DNA of 64,000 nucleotides from Picocystis sp. L7 (taxonomy: Eukaryota; Chlorophyta; Picocystophyceae; Picocystales; Picocystaceae): positions 124,001-188,000 of the forward strand of contig QXJR01000012.1 in NCBI GenBank assembly GCA_020975725.1, written 5' to 3'. The position numbers and the translations under genes are program-made. Positions 51,009-61,188 of the stretch are shown in pieces. The notes beneath the pieces were generated by a model, which worked only from the letters and a program-made list of their open reading frames with translations, ran no database searches and had not been told where the DNA came from. Position 1 is the stretch's first letter. Every line of letters starts with the position of its first letter.

Positions 51009-51748
51009 ATGAGGTGCGCCATCGATGGGCCAGAGACGATGCACGTGTGCAGGATGGAAGGGAAGAGACTGACACGCGCGCCACGCGAACGAACGAACGC
51101 AGCAAAGTGGGTGCGGACGCGCTGATGGAGGCGATCGAGAAGATCGTCCAAGCCTCCCAGGAGAAGAAGAGGAACTTCACGGAGACGATCGAACTGCAGA
51201 TCGGACTCAAGAACTACGATCCGCAGAAAGACAAGCGTTTCAGTGGAACCGTCAAGCTGCCGTACGTGCCTCGTCCGAAGATGAAGGTGTGCGTGCTAGG
51301 AGACGCCGCCCATTGTGACGAGGCCAAGGCCATCGGCATAGACAGCATGGACGTGGCCGCCCTCAAGGCCATGAACAAGAACAAGAAGCTCGTCAAGAAG
51401 CTGTCGAAGAAGTACCACGCGTTCTTGGCGTCCGAAACCGTCATCAAGCAGATCCCTCGTCTCTTAGGTCCTGGTCTCAACAAGGCCGGTAAGTTCCCAA
51501 CCCTTGTGACCCACAAGGAACCCCTGGAAGGGAAGGTCAACGAAGTCAAGTCTTCCATCAAGTTCCAGCTGAAGAAGGTGCTGTGCATGGGCGTGGCCAT
51601 TGGAAACGTGGAGATGGAGCCTAAGGAGATTGCGGTCAACTCCCAGATGTCCATCAATTTCTTGGTTTCCCTGTTGAAGAAGAACTGGCAGAACGTCCGT
51701 GTGCTGTACCTGAAGAGCAGCATGGGATCCCCTATCCGGCTCTACTAG
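51009..51748 (+). CDS. RPL10A: Cytosolic ribosomal protein uL1 (RPL10A), two exons
   Basis: Cytosolic 60S L1-stalk protein. A 5-nt first exon (ATGAG, 51009-51013) joins exon 51103-51748 in phase 2 over an 89-nt intron (GTGCGC donor, CGCAG acceptor). This gives [17 protein letters not shown] and 216 residues, one short of the human length. Family blocks: [80 protein letters not shown] and [20 protein letters not shown], ending RLY. TGTAA at 51969 lies 221 bases after the stop. Confidence 0.96.
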
Positions 51749-52049
51749 AGTGGTTGTTCTGCAGAGCGCCAAGGGTTCCTATGGAATCCCCCGTTCGATC
51801 ATTGGAGATAGGACGGTCCAACCAACATACTGCAGCTGCACGTAGTAGCCCCCCAGGCAAGCTGGGAATTCCCGAATGGGAAGGGGCGCGGCCACTTGTG
51901 TGCTTGGGAGCTCAGCAGTTTCTAGCCAAACTTGTGCTTGTTAGACGTAGGAAACAGTGCAAGAACTTTGTAACAATAAATTACACTGTTCTTTAATGTC
52001 GTATTTCGCAGCCTCTCTGAAAAAGCAGTTCTTTTTGCGACCATGACCT

Positions 52050-53187
52050 TTATTGCTCCCCCTCCCGTTGATCCGAGGCAGAGTCGTTCAGTGAACAACA
52101 GACCACTGCTTTCTGGTGACCAGAATATATGCGGATAGCCTCTCCGCTCGATAAATCCCAAAGTCTTGCTGTGGTGTCAGATGATGCTGTGACCAGATAG
52201 GCTGCATCGACAGAAAACACACAATCCCACACCCACTTTTGGTGTCCTTTCAGCTCCTTTTCAAGCTTGAAACCATCCAAGTTCCAGAGCTTCACTGTCT
52301 TATCGCTCGAAGCTGTCGCAAGATACTGGACGTCCGGACTAAGGAGGCATTTCAGTATGTAACCGTTGTGGGCGTTCAACTTGTGCAGTGGCTCAAAATG
52401 CGTCGCCATGGTAGACTCCCGCAGGAGTCGCCACACGTAACATGTGCCATGGTTGTTTGCTGCGACAACGAGGCTAGCATCTGAAGCAACAGATATGGAC
52501 CTCACAGCCGTTCCCACCTCTGGAACAAGCTCACAGCTGCAAGAATTCGCGGTGAGGTCCCAGACCCTTATATTCCCGTTTTGATCCCCTGATATCAACT
52601 CTCCCTGCATTCGCATCGCAACCGTGAAAACAAGGGTCAGCATCACTGAAATGGCGTGCAAGACATGCTATTTGTCCGTTTCGCACTCTGAAAAACAGCA
52701 TCCCATTGTGTCACTCACCTGGTTCGGATGAAGCACCACCGTGTTGACAGAAGCCCTGCTTTCGTACTCCCTTTGGCATCCAGGTGCTCGCATGTCCCAT
52801 ATCTTCACGGTGCCATCTTCCGAACCAGAATACAACCACTTGGAATCTTTCTGAAATCCTACTGCAGTCACATTTCCCGTGTGTCCTTCGAATGTGGCCA
52901 CTGGTTGCGGGTTGTTCGAATTGACATCGTACAGCTTGATGTGCGGGTTTCCTGCAGCTGCCAAGTGCCGCTTATCAGGTGTGATTTCCAAGCGGTTCAC
53001 TTGCTGCTCGGTGCCAACATCGGTCGAAGGTCAGCTTCCCGTCCTCCAGTTCGCCTGCACTTCGTCCTCGCTCACGCACCGACTCGGTGTATTGGAGTGT
53101 ACGGTAGCAGATTCCGCTGGTGGCTTCCCAAAGCCGGATCGTGTGGTCGTATCCAGACGTCGCGAGCACCACAGATGGGCTCGGCAT
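52050..53187 (-). CDS. LST8: TOR complex WD40 protein LST8, three exons
   Basis: Stabilising β-propeller of TOR kinase complexes. Exons 53080-53187, 52719-53003 and 52050-52604 all join in phase 0 (introns 76 and 114 nt; donors GTGCGT, GTGAGT) to 315 residues with seven WD repeats. Family blocks: [75 protein letters not shown], and the end [20 protein letters not shown]. Divergent from GFAT across a 625-base promoter. Confidence 0.95.
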
Positions 53188-53812
53188 GACCGACGAAGTC
53201 GGCTGAAACTCGTGGGTGGTCGACCGATCCCTGTGGGCCACAATGGAGACGGGGTCCAGAACCCTGGTGTCGGGGAAACGTCCCCATCTGAACCCGATCC
53301 CGACCGGGTTCGAACCTGGATTACCCGGACTCGATCGACGGGAAAGCATCGCTCGATCAAGGTGGCCCTTCGATCGGGGAAACGACCGAGTTTGACAGGG
53401 GATGGAGAGGGAGTTTGAGAGGGGATGAGAGGGAGGGAATTTGAGGGGGGATGAGAGGGAGGGAATTTGACAGGGGATGAGAGGGAGGGAATTTGACAGG
53501 GGGTGAGAGGAGGGGGATGGAGAGGGAGAGCAGGAGACGTTGGACGTATCTTTTTTGGCGCGGATCCGCGTGACGAAAGCGCACGTCCGAGCACTTCAAG
53601 CCGCCGATGTTCGCCCAGGCGCGCCGTCCGAGCGTGCAGGAATCGAGAAGGACCCTCCGGAACCACCTGCTGCTGCTGGGAGGCTGGATCGCGGTCGTGC
53701 GAGCCACGCCGTACGTGCTGCAAGCCATCCAATCCGCCTCGTCGACCTCCGAACGCAAGTGAGTGGACGCGAGGGACGGTTCTGGGAGGAACATTGAACG
53801 TACCTTGCTTCC
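53188..53812. promoter_or_regulatory. Divergent LST8/GFAT promoter with GA-rich minisatellite
   Basis: TTCGAA at 53309-53314 sits in GGTTCGAACC context. Bases 53392-53530 are an imperfect purine minisatellite of GGATGAGAGGGAGGGAATTT-type units (about 35 bases each, three to four copies). A GC-rich 53540-53810 stretch leads to the GFAT ATG. Confidence 0.6.
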
Positions 53813-55981
53813 ATGTGTGGCATCTTCGGGTTCCTCACCTACTGCACGCCGCTGGAGAGGGAAGTCATCCTTCGTCGGCTCGTAGAAGGTCTCCAGCGCC
53901 TGGAATACCGAGGGTATGATTCGGCAGGACTCTCCTTCGACAGCAATGGAAAGCCAACCGTGGTCAAATCCAGAGGGAACATCGCCAAGCTGATTGCAGA
54001 GCTCGACGCGGTGGTGGCCGAGAAGGGAATCGACCTGAAACAAGTCGTCGACACGCACGTGGGCATTGCACACACCCGTTGGGCCACCCACGGCGTACCG
54101 TCACCCACCAACAGCCATCCGCATGTGTCGGACCCGGACAACGCCTTCGTCGTCGTGCACAACGGTATCATCACCAACTTCGAGGCGCTGAAGAACTTCC
54201 TGACCAAAGAAGGATACGCATTCTACTCGGACACCGACACCGAAGTGATCCCGAAACTTGCAAAGTACATCTACGACAAAACTGCAGAACCCTTGACATT
54301 CCCAGAACTTGTGCAGCAAGTCATGAAGCAGCTGAATGGAGCCTATGCTCTGCTCTTCAAGAGCACAAAGTACCCGAATGAGCTGGTGGCCTGTAAACTC
54401 GGAAGCCCACTCATCCTTGGAATCAAGGAGAGCCCCATGATGCAGAAAGACCCGACAGATGTGACCATCAAAGATGCAGAATGCCTTGCATCAAAGCATC
54501 ATGCTAGTGTGCATGGGGTTGAGTACTTTCTTGCGTCCGATGCTGCTGCGGTTGTCGAACATACCAAGCAGGTGATGGTGTTGGAAGACAGGGATGTTCT
54601 CCACATCAAGAGCACAGGTGATTTTGAGGTATGGCATCCATCTGCAACGTTGGTTGACGGAGCGCTGCTGCAGGAAGATATGCAACACGTGACTCGGGCC
54701 ATTGATACGCTGCAGCTCGAGGTAACACAGATCATGAAAGGAAACTATCCTCACTATATGCTGAAAGAAATCCATGAACAGCCAGACAGCATAACGATGA
54801 CACTCAGGGGAAGAGTTATGCTTCAGAGAGAACACGATTCTGTGAGAAAGGATAGCCGTGAGGTATCTTCGGGGCTTCATACGACCCATTCGTTCATCCA
54901 CGCCGTGGCTGAACATCCACCCCAGGCAGTTGCAAGTTTCGACAAGCCTGTATTTGGCACCAAAAGGATCGTGCTGGGTGGCTTGGTAGACTACCTCAAG
55001 AGTGTTCGCCAGTGCCGGAGATTCCTTTTTGTGGGCTGTGGAACAAGCTTCCATGCTGCACTAGCGGCTCGTTCCTTGATGGAGCAGCTCGCAGATATTC
55101 CTGTGCAGATGGAGCTTGCAAGTGACATGGTTGACCGCAGAGCACCTATTTATCGGGATGACACTGCAATCTTTGTTTCGCAGAGCGGGGAGACAGCAGA
55201 CACGCTTCGAGCTTTGGAGTATGCCAAGGCATGCGGGGCACTATGTGTGGGAGTGACCAACACGGTCGGCTCAGCCATTGCACGCATGACTCATTGCGGA
55301 GTTCATATCAATGCTGGGGCCGAGATTGGTGTTGCTAGTACAAAGGCTTACACGAGTCAAATTGTCGTGATGGTGATGATGGCCCTTGCCCTGAGTGAAG
55401 ATTCAATGTCCAAGCACCACTGCAGGAATCGCATCATGGACGATCTTGTTGCACTTCCAGACGCAGTGAGAGATGTGTTGAAGCTCGACAAGGAAGTGCA
55501 GGAACTAGCTCAAGATTTAAAAAATGAAAACAGCTTGCTGGTCTTTGGGCGTGGTGCAGGCTATGCGACAGCACTTGAAGCGGCTCTGAAGGTCAAAGAA
55601 GTGGCATTGTTACACAGTGAAGGTATTTTGTCCGGAGAAATGAAGCACGGCCCACTTGCGCTGGTGGACGAAAGTCTTCCCATCATCGTAATTGCAACGC
55701 AGGATTCAATGTATGAGAAGAACAGGAACGTGATCCAGCAGCTTAGGGCACGCCAGGGAAGGCTCATCATCCTGTGCAACAATGATGATGAAAGCATGGA
55801 GAGGGAACATGGCAAGGGTGTCAAGCTCCTTCGTGTACCATCCCTTCCCCATCAAACAGAAGCACTTCAGGGCATCCTCAACATTGTCCCCATGCAGCTT
55901 CTGTCATACCACCTTGCTGTCATCCGTGGCCTCAATGTCGACCAACCCAGGAATCTGGCCAAGTCTGTGACGACAGAGTAG
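53813..55981 (+). CDS. GFPT: Glutamine:fructose-6-phosphate aminotransferase (GFAT)
   Basis: First enzyme of hexosamine (UDP-GlcNAc) synthesis. Single exon of 722 residues. N-terminal glutaminase domain begins MCGIFGFL (Cys2 nucleophile), with RLEYRGYDSAGL, GIAHTRWATHG and VHNGIITNF. The long linker is typical of the eukaryotic form. Two SIS domains carry FVGCGTSFHAALAARS, FVSQSGETADTLRALEYAKA, EIGVASTKAYTSQ and LLHSEGILSGEMKHGPLALV, ending NLAKSVTTE. Close to animal/fungal GFAT1 in length rather than bacterial GlmS (about 610). TGTAA at 56096 lies 115 bases after the stop. Confidence 0.97.
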   Translation: MCGIFGFLTYCTPLEREVILRRLVEGLQRLEYRGYDSAGLSFDSNGKPTVVKSRGNIAKLIAELDAVVAEKGIDLKQVVDTHVGIAHTRWATHGVPSPTNSHPHVSDPDNAFVVVHNGIITNFEALKNFLTKEGYAFYSDTDTEVIPKLAKYIYDKTAEPLTFPELVQQVMKQLNGAYALLFKSTKYPNELVACKLGSPLILGIKESPMMQKDPTDVTIKDAECLASKHHASVHGVEYFLASDAAAVVEHTKQVMVLEDRDVLHIKSTGDFEVWHPSATLVDGALLQEDMQHVTRAIDTLQLEVTQIMKGNYPHYMLKEIHEQPDSITMTLRGRVMLQREHDSVRKDSREVSSGLHTTHSFIHAVAEHPPQAVASFDKPVFGTKRIVLGGLVDYLKSVRQCRRFLFVGCGTSFHAALAARSLMEQLADIPVQMELASDMVDRRAPIYRDDTAIFVSQSGETADTLRALEYAKACGALCVGVTNTVGSAIARMTHCGVHINAGAEIGVASTKAYTSQIVVMVMMALALSEDSMSKHHCRNRIMDDLVALPDAVRDVLKLDKEVQELAQDLKNENSLLVFGRGAGYATALEAALKVKEVALLHSEGILSGEMKHGPLALVDESLPIIVIATQDSMYEKNRNVIQQLRARQGRLIILCNNDDESMEREHGKGVKLLRVPSLPHQTEALQGILNIVPMQLLSYHLAVIRGLNVDQPRNLAKSVTTE

Positions 55982-56089
55982 TTGTCTGACTGTGCATGGG
56001 ATGCTGTGCTGTTCGTCCTTGTGCGTATCTGCCATTCATGTGTTTAGGGGGTCGCCATTCTAGCACTCCTTTTTTGTCCTTGAACAATT

Positions 56090-56653
56090 TTATTCTGTAA
56101 GCGGACTTTTACTTGTGTCTCCTACTTCCCCACCCGTCACTTGCACTCCCATGGATCGACACGAGCCCATGATGGATTTGCTGATGGATTCCAACGAGAT
56201 GTGCTTCATGCGAGGTTCTTGTTGTTTGATGGCGGCGATCTCCTTGATTTGCGCCAGGGTGATGTTCCCTTGTATGATTTGTCCTGGCTTGCTCGAACCT
56301 TTGGCGATCCCGGCCATCTTTTTGACGTAGTAGGACACCGGAGGATTCCTCATTTCCTGTTGGATCCCACGCGCATTCGTCAGTCTCGCTCCACCATCAC
56401 GCGTCTACCGCCTCCCGTGTCTCGTTTCTCTCGTTCCACGCACCCACGTGAAGGATTTGTCTTTGAAAGCGGTGACTTCCACGGGGATGGGCGCTTGGTC
56501 GGCGATCTTCGCCGTCTTGGCGTTGAATTCCTTGCAAAAGGCCATGATGTTGAGTCCTGCCTGTCCCAGCGCCGGTCCCACGGGCGGAGAAGGCTTCGCC
56601 TGTCCAGCTGGGATCAGCAGACGTATGCGCACGGCCACTTCCTTCGCCGCCAT
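56090..56653 (-). CDS. MRPL11: Mitochondrial ribosomal protein uL11, two exons
   Basis: Large-subunit GTPase-centre protein, bacterial-type. Exons 56444-56653 and 56090-56356 join in phase 0 (87-nt intron, GTGCGT donor) to 158 residues. The start [20 protein letters not shown], then [40 protein letters not shown] (created by the splice) and [17 protein letters not shown] match plant mitochondrial L11, which likewise lacks a cleavable presequence. Stop lies 109 bases from the GFAT stop (convergent), and the gene is divergent from ERA. Confidence 0.93.
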
Positions 56654-56918
56654 CGCGTGCTTCGTCTTCGGATGCGATGCCGATGTGGCATGGAACCCGT
56701 CCTCGGCTCGGCTCCCCTTTCAAACGGTTGGGTGGATCCCAAGGACCCACCCGACTCGAAAGGACAGACCGTAGGGAGGTCCATCCCCGATCCCCCTTTC
56801 CATCCCCAGAGGACCTCCCAGGCCCCGAACCCAGCCCAGACAGAACCCAGGAGGGAGAGGGGAGGTTAACTTCGTTCGAGTTCATCGAAGGGTGCAGACG
56901 AGGCCACATTCGCATCGG

Positions 56919-58106
56919 ATGGAGATTGCGTCCATGGCGAACCGCATCGCCGACAAAGCAAACGCCGCCATGCGCGCCTCCGCGGTCGATTTTCGCGTTC
57001 CTGGACCACGTGGGAGACGGACGAGATGCATCACGCGCGTCCAGGCGCGCGGAGGCGAAGAAGAGGAACTGCAGCGACCTTCGCCGTACGCCGAACGGGA
57101 AAGGGAATCCTCCTCGGAAACGTCCCTTTCGCTGCTCGATGCTGGCGTGGACGCCGAAAACCTCATGAGGATGTCGAAGGATCCGCCTGGACACAAATCA
57201 GGATACGTGGCCATCGTGGGAAAGCCGAACGCAGGTAAAAGCACGCTGCTCAACCACCTGGTGGGAAGCAAAGTGGCCATCGTCACACGAAAGCCGCAGA
57301 CCACGCGACATCGTATCCTGGGCATCCTCTCCGAAGACGACTACCAGCTGGTGCTTGTAGATACGCCAGGAGTCATCCACGTGAAACACAACCAGTTGGA
57401 GAATGTGATGATGTCCAACGTCAAAAGGGCCATGGGAGAAGCCGACGCCATCGTGGCGGTCGTGGACGTCGCTTCCAGATCCCCTTTCAACGGGCTCAGC
57501 TCCGTGTGCATGCCCGATGGAAGGCATCTCTCCGAAAGCGGATTGCCACTTGCCATCGTGCTCAATAAGCTGGACAAAAAGCTAAACGTTGACCTAGGAC
57601 AACTGGAGACCCACTACCACGAGGAGTTCAAACCATCCAAAATATTCCGGACCTGCGCGCACACAGGTAAAGGAGTGCAGGAGGTAAAGGAGTGGGCCGT
57701 GGAGCAAATCCCTGTTGGACCATCCCTTTATCCCAAAGACCTCGTCAGCGAGCACCCAGAGCGATTCTTTGTCGCAGAGATCGTTCGGGAGAAGGTCTTC
57801 CTCAACTACAGGAACGAGATCCCGTACTCCATTCAGGTCAACATCCCCGAATTCCATGAAAGAGCGCAGGGAAAAGAGTTCATCCTGGCAGAGATCATAG
57901 TCGAGCGTGAAAGCCAGAAGGGCATCGTCATTGGCGCAAAAGGAGCAGCGTTAAAAAAACTCGCCATGTCTGCTAGGTTAGATATCGAAGATTTCTTGGG
58001 AAAGCCAGTGTACTTGGAAGTGAAGGTGAAAGTGAAACCAGACTGGAGAGAAAATGCAGATTTGCTAGACACGTATGGATTCAAAAATTGGATCGGGCAC
58101 TCGTGA
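56919..58106 (+). CDS. ERA: ERA-type GTPase, organellar
   Basis: Assembly GTPase for the small ribosomal subunit 16S-type rRNA. 395 residues from ATG 56919 (MEIASMANRIADKANAAMRA). The first ~90 residues are an organelle-targeting, low-complexity region. G1 GKPNAGKST (101-109), VTRKPQTTRHRILGI (switch I), G3 DTPG, G4 NKLD; then the ERA-specific region and a C-terminal KH domain (IIVERESQKGIVIGAKGAAL, DIEDFLGKPVYLEVKVKVKP). Single exon. Plastid or mitochondrial location undecided. Confidence 0.93.
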   Translation: MEIASMANRIADKANAAMRASAVDFRVPGPRGRRTRCITRVQARGGEEEELQRPSPYAERERESSSETSLSLLDAGVDAENLMRMSKDPPGHKSGYVAIVGKPNAGKSTLLNHLVGSKVAIVTRKPQTTRHRILGILSEDDYQLVLVDTPGVIHVKHNQLENVMMSNVKRAMGEADAIVAVVDVASRSPFNGLSSVCMPDGRHLSESGLPLAIVLNKLDKKLNVDLGQLETHYHEEFKPSKIFRTCAHTGKGVQEVKEWAVEQIPVGPSLYPKDLVSEHPERFFVAEIVREKVFLNYRNEIPYSIQVNIPEFHERAQGKEFILAEIIVERESQKGIVIGAKGAALKKLAMSARLDIEDFLGKPVYLEVKVKVKPDWRENADLLDTYGFKNWIGHS

Positions 58107-58179
58107 ACAACGTGACTTTAGTTAAGTACGGTACCAGCGAACTTCTAAAGCTGGCACGGCCTGCAGGCGCAAGGTAAAC

Positions 58180-59325
58180 TTACAGGGATGTCCCGTTCAC
58201 AAACCTACCACTGATGGCACATCTTCCACAGGAGAAATCGCATTTGTCTGCCATGAATTCTTCATCACACTTTGCAAAGACGAAAGCCTGCTCTGCACAC
58301 GTAAACTCAGAGTCAGGAGCTTCATCCGAACACCGAGCTCCAGGGGCAGGCAGCTCCACTCCGGGGTCACCCTCGGGGTTTTGGTTGGCATCGGTCCTTG
58401 GAGGGGTTGGCTGCGATGGCAAGGAAGGTGTTTCTGATTCAGGCAAACGTATGTCCTCCAGCCTGTCGTAAATATTCGCATCTGCGGTGGGTGTCAGGAC
58501 CAGCACATTGCTGCGCCTTGACTCTCCCATCTCACTTGTTGCTGTCACCCTGAATTCGTAGGCTACATTGTTCTGCAGCGGGCTTACGACGGCAAGGGTA
58601 GGCGGATTGGTGGTCTCAGTGTCTCGAACGAGAACATTGTCCGGGACGAACTCACTTCCCTCTCCTTGTGGGTTGGTGATGATGGTGTAGTATCGTATGC
58701 GCATCAAATCAACGTTTGCTGGCTCTTCCCATGTCAGGAGTACTTCCCCATTTCCTGGATTTCCCCTTAGATTCGTTGGTGGTGGTTGTTCCGGTGGTGG
58801 TGGTGGTGGGAATATGGGTTGGATGGGTGCGACCGTTCTTCCGAAGGAAGGCCCGGCAGGGGTGGATGTGGTACGTCTCCCGACGGCCTGCACAGCGCAC
58901 CCATACTCTCGGTTACTCTCCAACCCCCCAAGGATGTACTGGAGCTGGGTTCCTCTGCAAATTGCATCTTCTCCAGCTGCTGGACACACGGCAGTGATGA
59001 TTTCCGCATCTTCTGGGTCAATGTCTAGGATATACAAGGCACACTCCATGAGGTAGTTTTCCACCCTCGGCACGAACTCTTCGGGATAGGTCCACCGAAG
59101 CTCCAAGGAGGTGTTCGTGCTCCCTTCCACGGTGAAAGTGAGCGGTTGCACCAGCTCGTCTTTTCCCAGTTCCAATCGAAACCTCTCCAGGTTTCCGTCC
59201 GCGACCGTTTCTTCCTCAGGTGCGATCGCCGTGGTCGGCGAGGGGAACGTCAGCAGGGCCTGCACCTTGCAGCAGATCGTCAAGTACACCAGGAAGATCT
59301 CCATCCACGCCCATTCGCGCGCCAT
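58180..59325 (-). CDS. Secreted fibronectin type III protein with C-terminal ShKT-like Cys domain
   Basis: 381 residues from ATG 59325. An N-terminal hydrophobic stretch (MEIFLVYLTICCKVQALL) looks like a signal peptide. Two FN3-like domains follow (about 60-165 and 185-285), the second with PTNLRGNPGNGEVLLTWEEP and AYEFRVTATSEMGESRRSNV, separated by a proline run (PPPPPPEQPPP). The C terminus has six cysteines in ShKT-like order (CSDE..TCAEQ..KCDEEF..KCDFSCGRC). No membrane helix near the end. Probably extracellular or cell-wall adhesive; partner unknown. TTACA (TGTAA on the coding strand) at 58169 lies 7 bases after the stop. Confidence 0.8.
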   Translation of the reverse strand: MAREWAWMEIFLVYLTICCKVQALLTFPSPTTAIAPEEETVADGNLERFRLELGKDELVQPLTFTVEGSTNTSLELRWTYPEEFVPRVENYLMECALYILDIDPEDAEIITAVCPAAGEDAICRGTQLQYILGGLESNREYGCAVQAVGRRTTSTPAGPSFGRTVAPIQPIFPPPPPPEQPPPTNLRGNPGNGEVLLTWEEPANVDLMRIRYYTIITNPQGEGSEFVPDNVLVRDTETTNPPTLAVVSPLQNNVAYEFRVTATSEMGESRRSNVLVLTPTADANIYDRLEDIRLPESETPSLPSQPTPPRTDANQNPEGDPGVELPAPGARCSDEAPDSEFTCAEQAFVFAKCDEEFMADKCDFSCGRCAISGRFVNGTSL

Positions 59326-60246
59326 GGCGACTCAAGCGCGTGCGCCTTTGCGCGCGCTTCGACGGATTGCGACGTCTCGCGTCCCCAGTTCTCCAGGTCC
59401 GAGCTTCTCCCATCGATATCTTATTTCAAAATCATCGCGATCTCGGGAAAGATTGCGAACCCATTCAAGGAAGTTCTCGATATACCATTTATCGAGATCT
59501 CCGGATGAAGATATCGAATAATGGGGAAAGATATCGATGAAAGTGGGTTTCTTGGAATCCGCCGGGTTTCGTCCCGTCCCAGAAAAAAAGCGGGGGGAGA
59601 TGAACCAGCAACAGCCGTTTCGAACGTGCCGATCGCCACCCCCGATCGAAAGGGAAGACGAACCGGTTTCGATTGGGAAACTTCGATTGGGGACCACCGA
59701 AAGATCCGTCCTACAAGTATGGGACTTTTCCAAGGCTCCACCCGACCCAGCCGTTTCGTACAAATCGCAGGGCTGGAGCTGGGAAGGACAGCCTGGAAGA
59801 CGAGGAGCAAGCCCAGAAAGCGACGCATCGAGGAAAGGTAGTTTGGAGGATGAGAGGGACGATGTGGATGAAAGAAGGTTCTCGTTGCAGTAGGGTCCCC
59901 CGCTCCTGGACCGCGTACCCGTGCAAAGCAATTTCACACCGATACAACCAAGATGATCCGAAGGAGAAAGGATCTTGACTGGCTGTTTCTGAGTATGGAC
60001 AGGCATCTGGCCGGGACAATAGCATGCACAAGCGCTTCAAAGAAATAGATGACCCCGATTTGGTGTCCTGGGCCTGTGAAACACCGAGCCAACAGGGCTT
60101 CGTGCTTCCACTTTCAGGACCACCAAGATTCCCAATGCGTCGGCCGAGGTGGAATCAGTGGCAGTCAGGCAAAGTCCAGCATGGAAAACCTCAGCCCTCG
60201 TTGAATTCCATGCTGGTATTCCACAATAAAGGCCGATTGAAGCACG
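59326..60246. other. Intergenic region upstream of FN3 gene
   Basis: CATCGATATC at 59411-59420 and AGATATCGATG at 59529-59539, plus TTCGAA at 59619-59624, are the same promoter-type words seen elsewhere. Bases 59740-60246 show no recognisable gene. Confidence 0.5.
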
Positions 60247-61188
60247 TTACGCTTCTTTGGCCTGGCCAGCAGAAGGAGTCACCATCAAGGCAGAGGCTTC
60301 GCAATACGTCACACTGCTGCCCTCTTTGTCTGGCGGAGAGTAGAGCCTGATGTCCAGCAAGGACTTCTTCCTCTCATGGGAATGAAGTTTGACACTGCAT
60401 ATCACGGTCGACATACTGGGTATAGGCTTTCGGTAATTCACATTCAAGTTAACCGTGAATGCGGGTCCAGCAGGTACAGCGCCAGCCGCCTTCATTTTGA
60501 AGACCGCATAGCCTGCTACATTGTCTATAATCAGCGCGGAGATGCCCCCATGCACAAGTTTTGGATGTCCGCAGACATTCCTTTACGTTGCAAGAACAAA
60601 CAAGGTCACGTCAATCCCCCGTCCTTCACTCGGTCGATGAAGCTGCTCCCGTGGAATGCTTCGTAGCTTACCTCCCCAAGGAATGCACAGCGAATGCAGT
60701 GATATTTTCTGCGTCCCACATGTAAATCCCTTTTTCGGTCAAGAGTTTTTTGTCTTCCATGGCAGTGAACTGCAGACACGACGATCGAGGTATTGGTCAG
60801 TCTCCCTTTGGCGATTCGAGGAAGGGCGCGTCCGACACTGCGAAAGAGAACGCACCACCCAGTCGTCAGATCCATTGTTGTGTATGTAATGCGCCTGAGA
60901 ATCGACCAAGTTCTGTGGGAGTCCGTAATTTGCGATGGTTTTCCTCAGCTGCGTTTCTGAGAGCGTAGACACCATGTCGGAGAAGTAGTCGTTCTCGTTC
61001 CATCCGACGGGTAGGTCGCGGACTTCCTCTCGTCGCTTGTTCCTCCACAGCATCGTTCCGAGCGTGCTCAAGGCAAGTATGGCTCCGGCAGTCACCACGG
61101 GCGTGTCCCACCAGTCGATTCTGGCGTCCAGCATCATCGCATCCGCCGTCTTGTTGCACTGCAATTGTGACGTGGTGTCTCGTTCCAT
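60247..61188 (-). CDS. Hotdog-fold thioesterase (THEM4/PaaI-like), three exons
   Basis: Acyl-CoA thioesterase-type protein. Exons 60856-61188, 60672-60769 and 60247-60580 join in phase (introns 86 and 91 nt; donors GTGCGT and GTAAGC) to 254 residues. The N terminus has one hydrophobic helix (TPVVTAGAILALSTLGTMLW), probably a membrane anchor. The two splices rebuild the hotdog core: SDDWVFTAMEDKKLL, YMWDAENITAFAVHSLG, then RNVCGHPKLVHGGISALIID with the HGG motif, and NLNVNYRKPIPSMSTVICSV. Substrate not predictable. AGATATCGATG at 61261 lies 73 bases upstream of the ATG. Confidence 0.9.
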
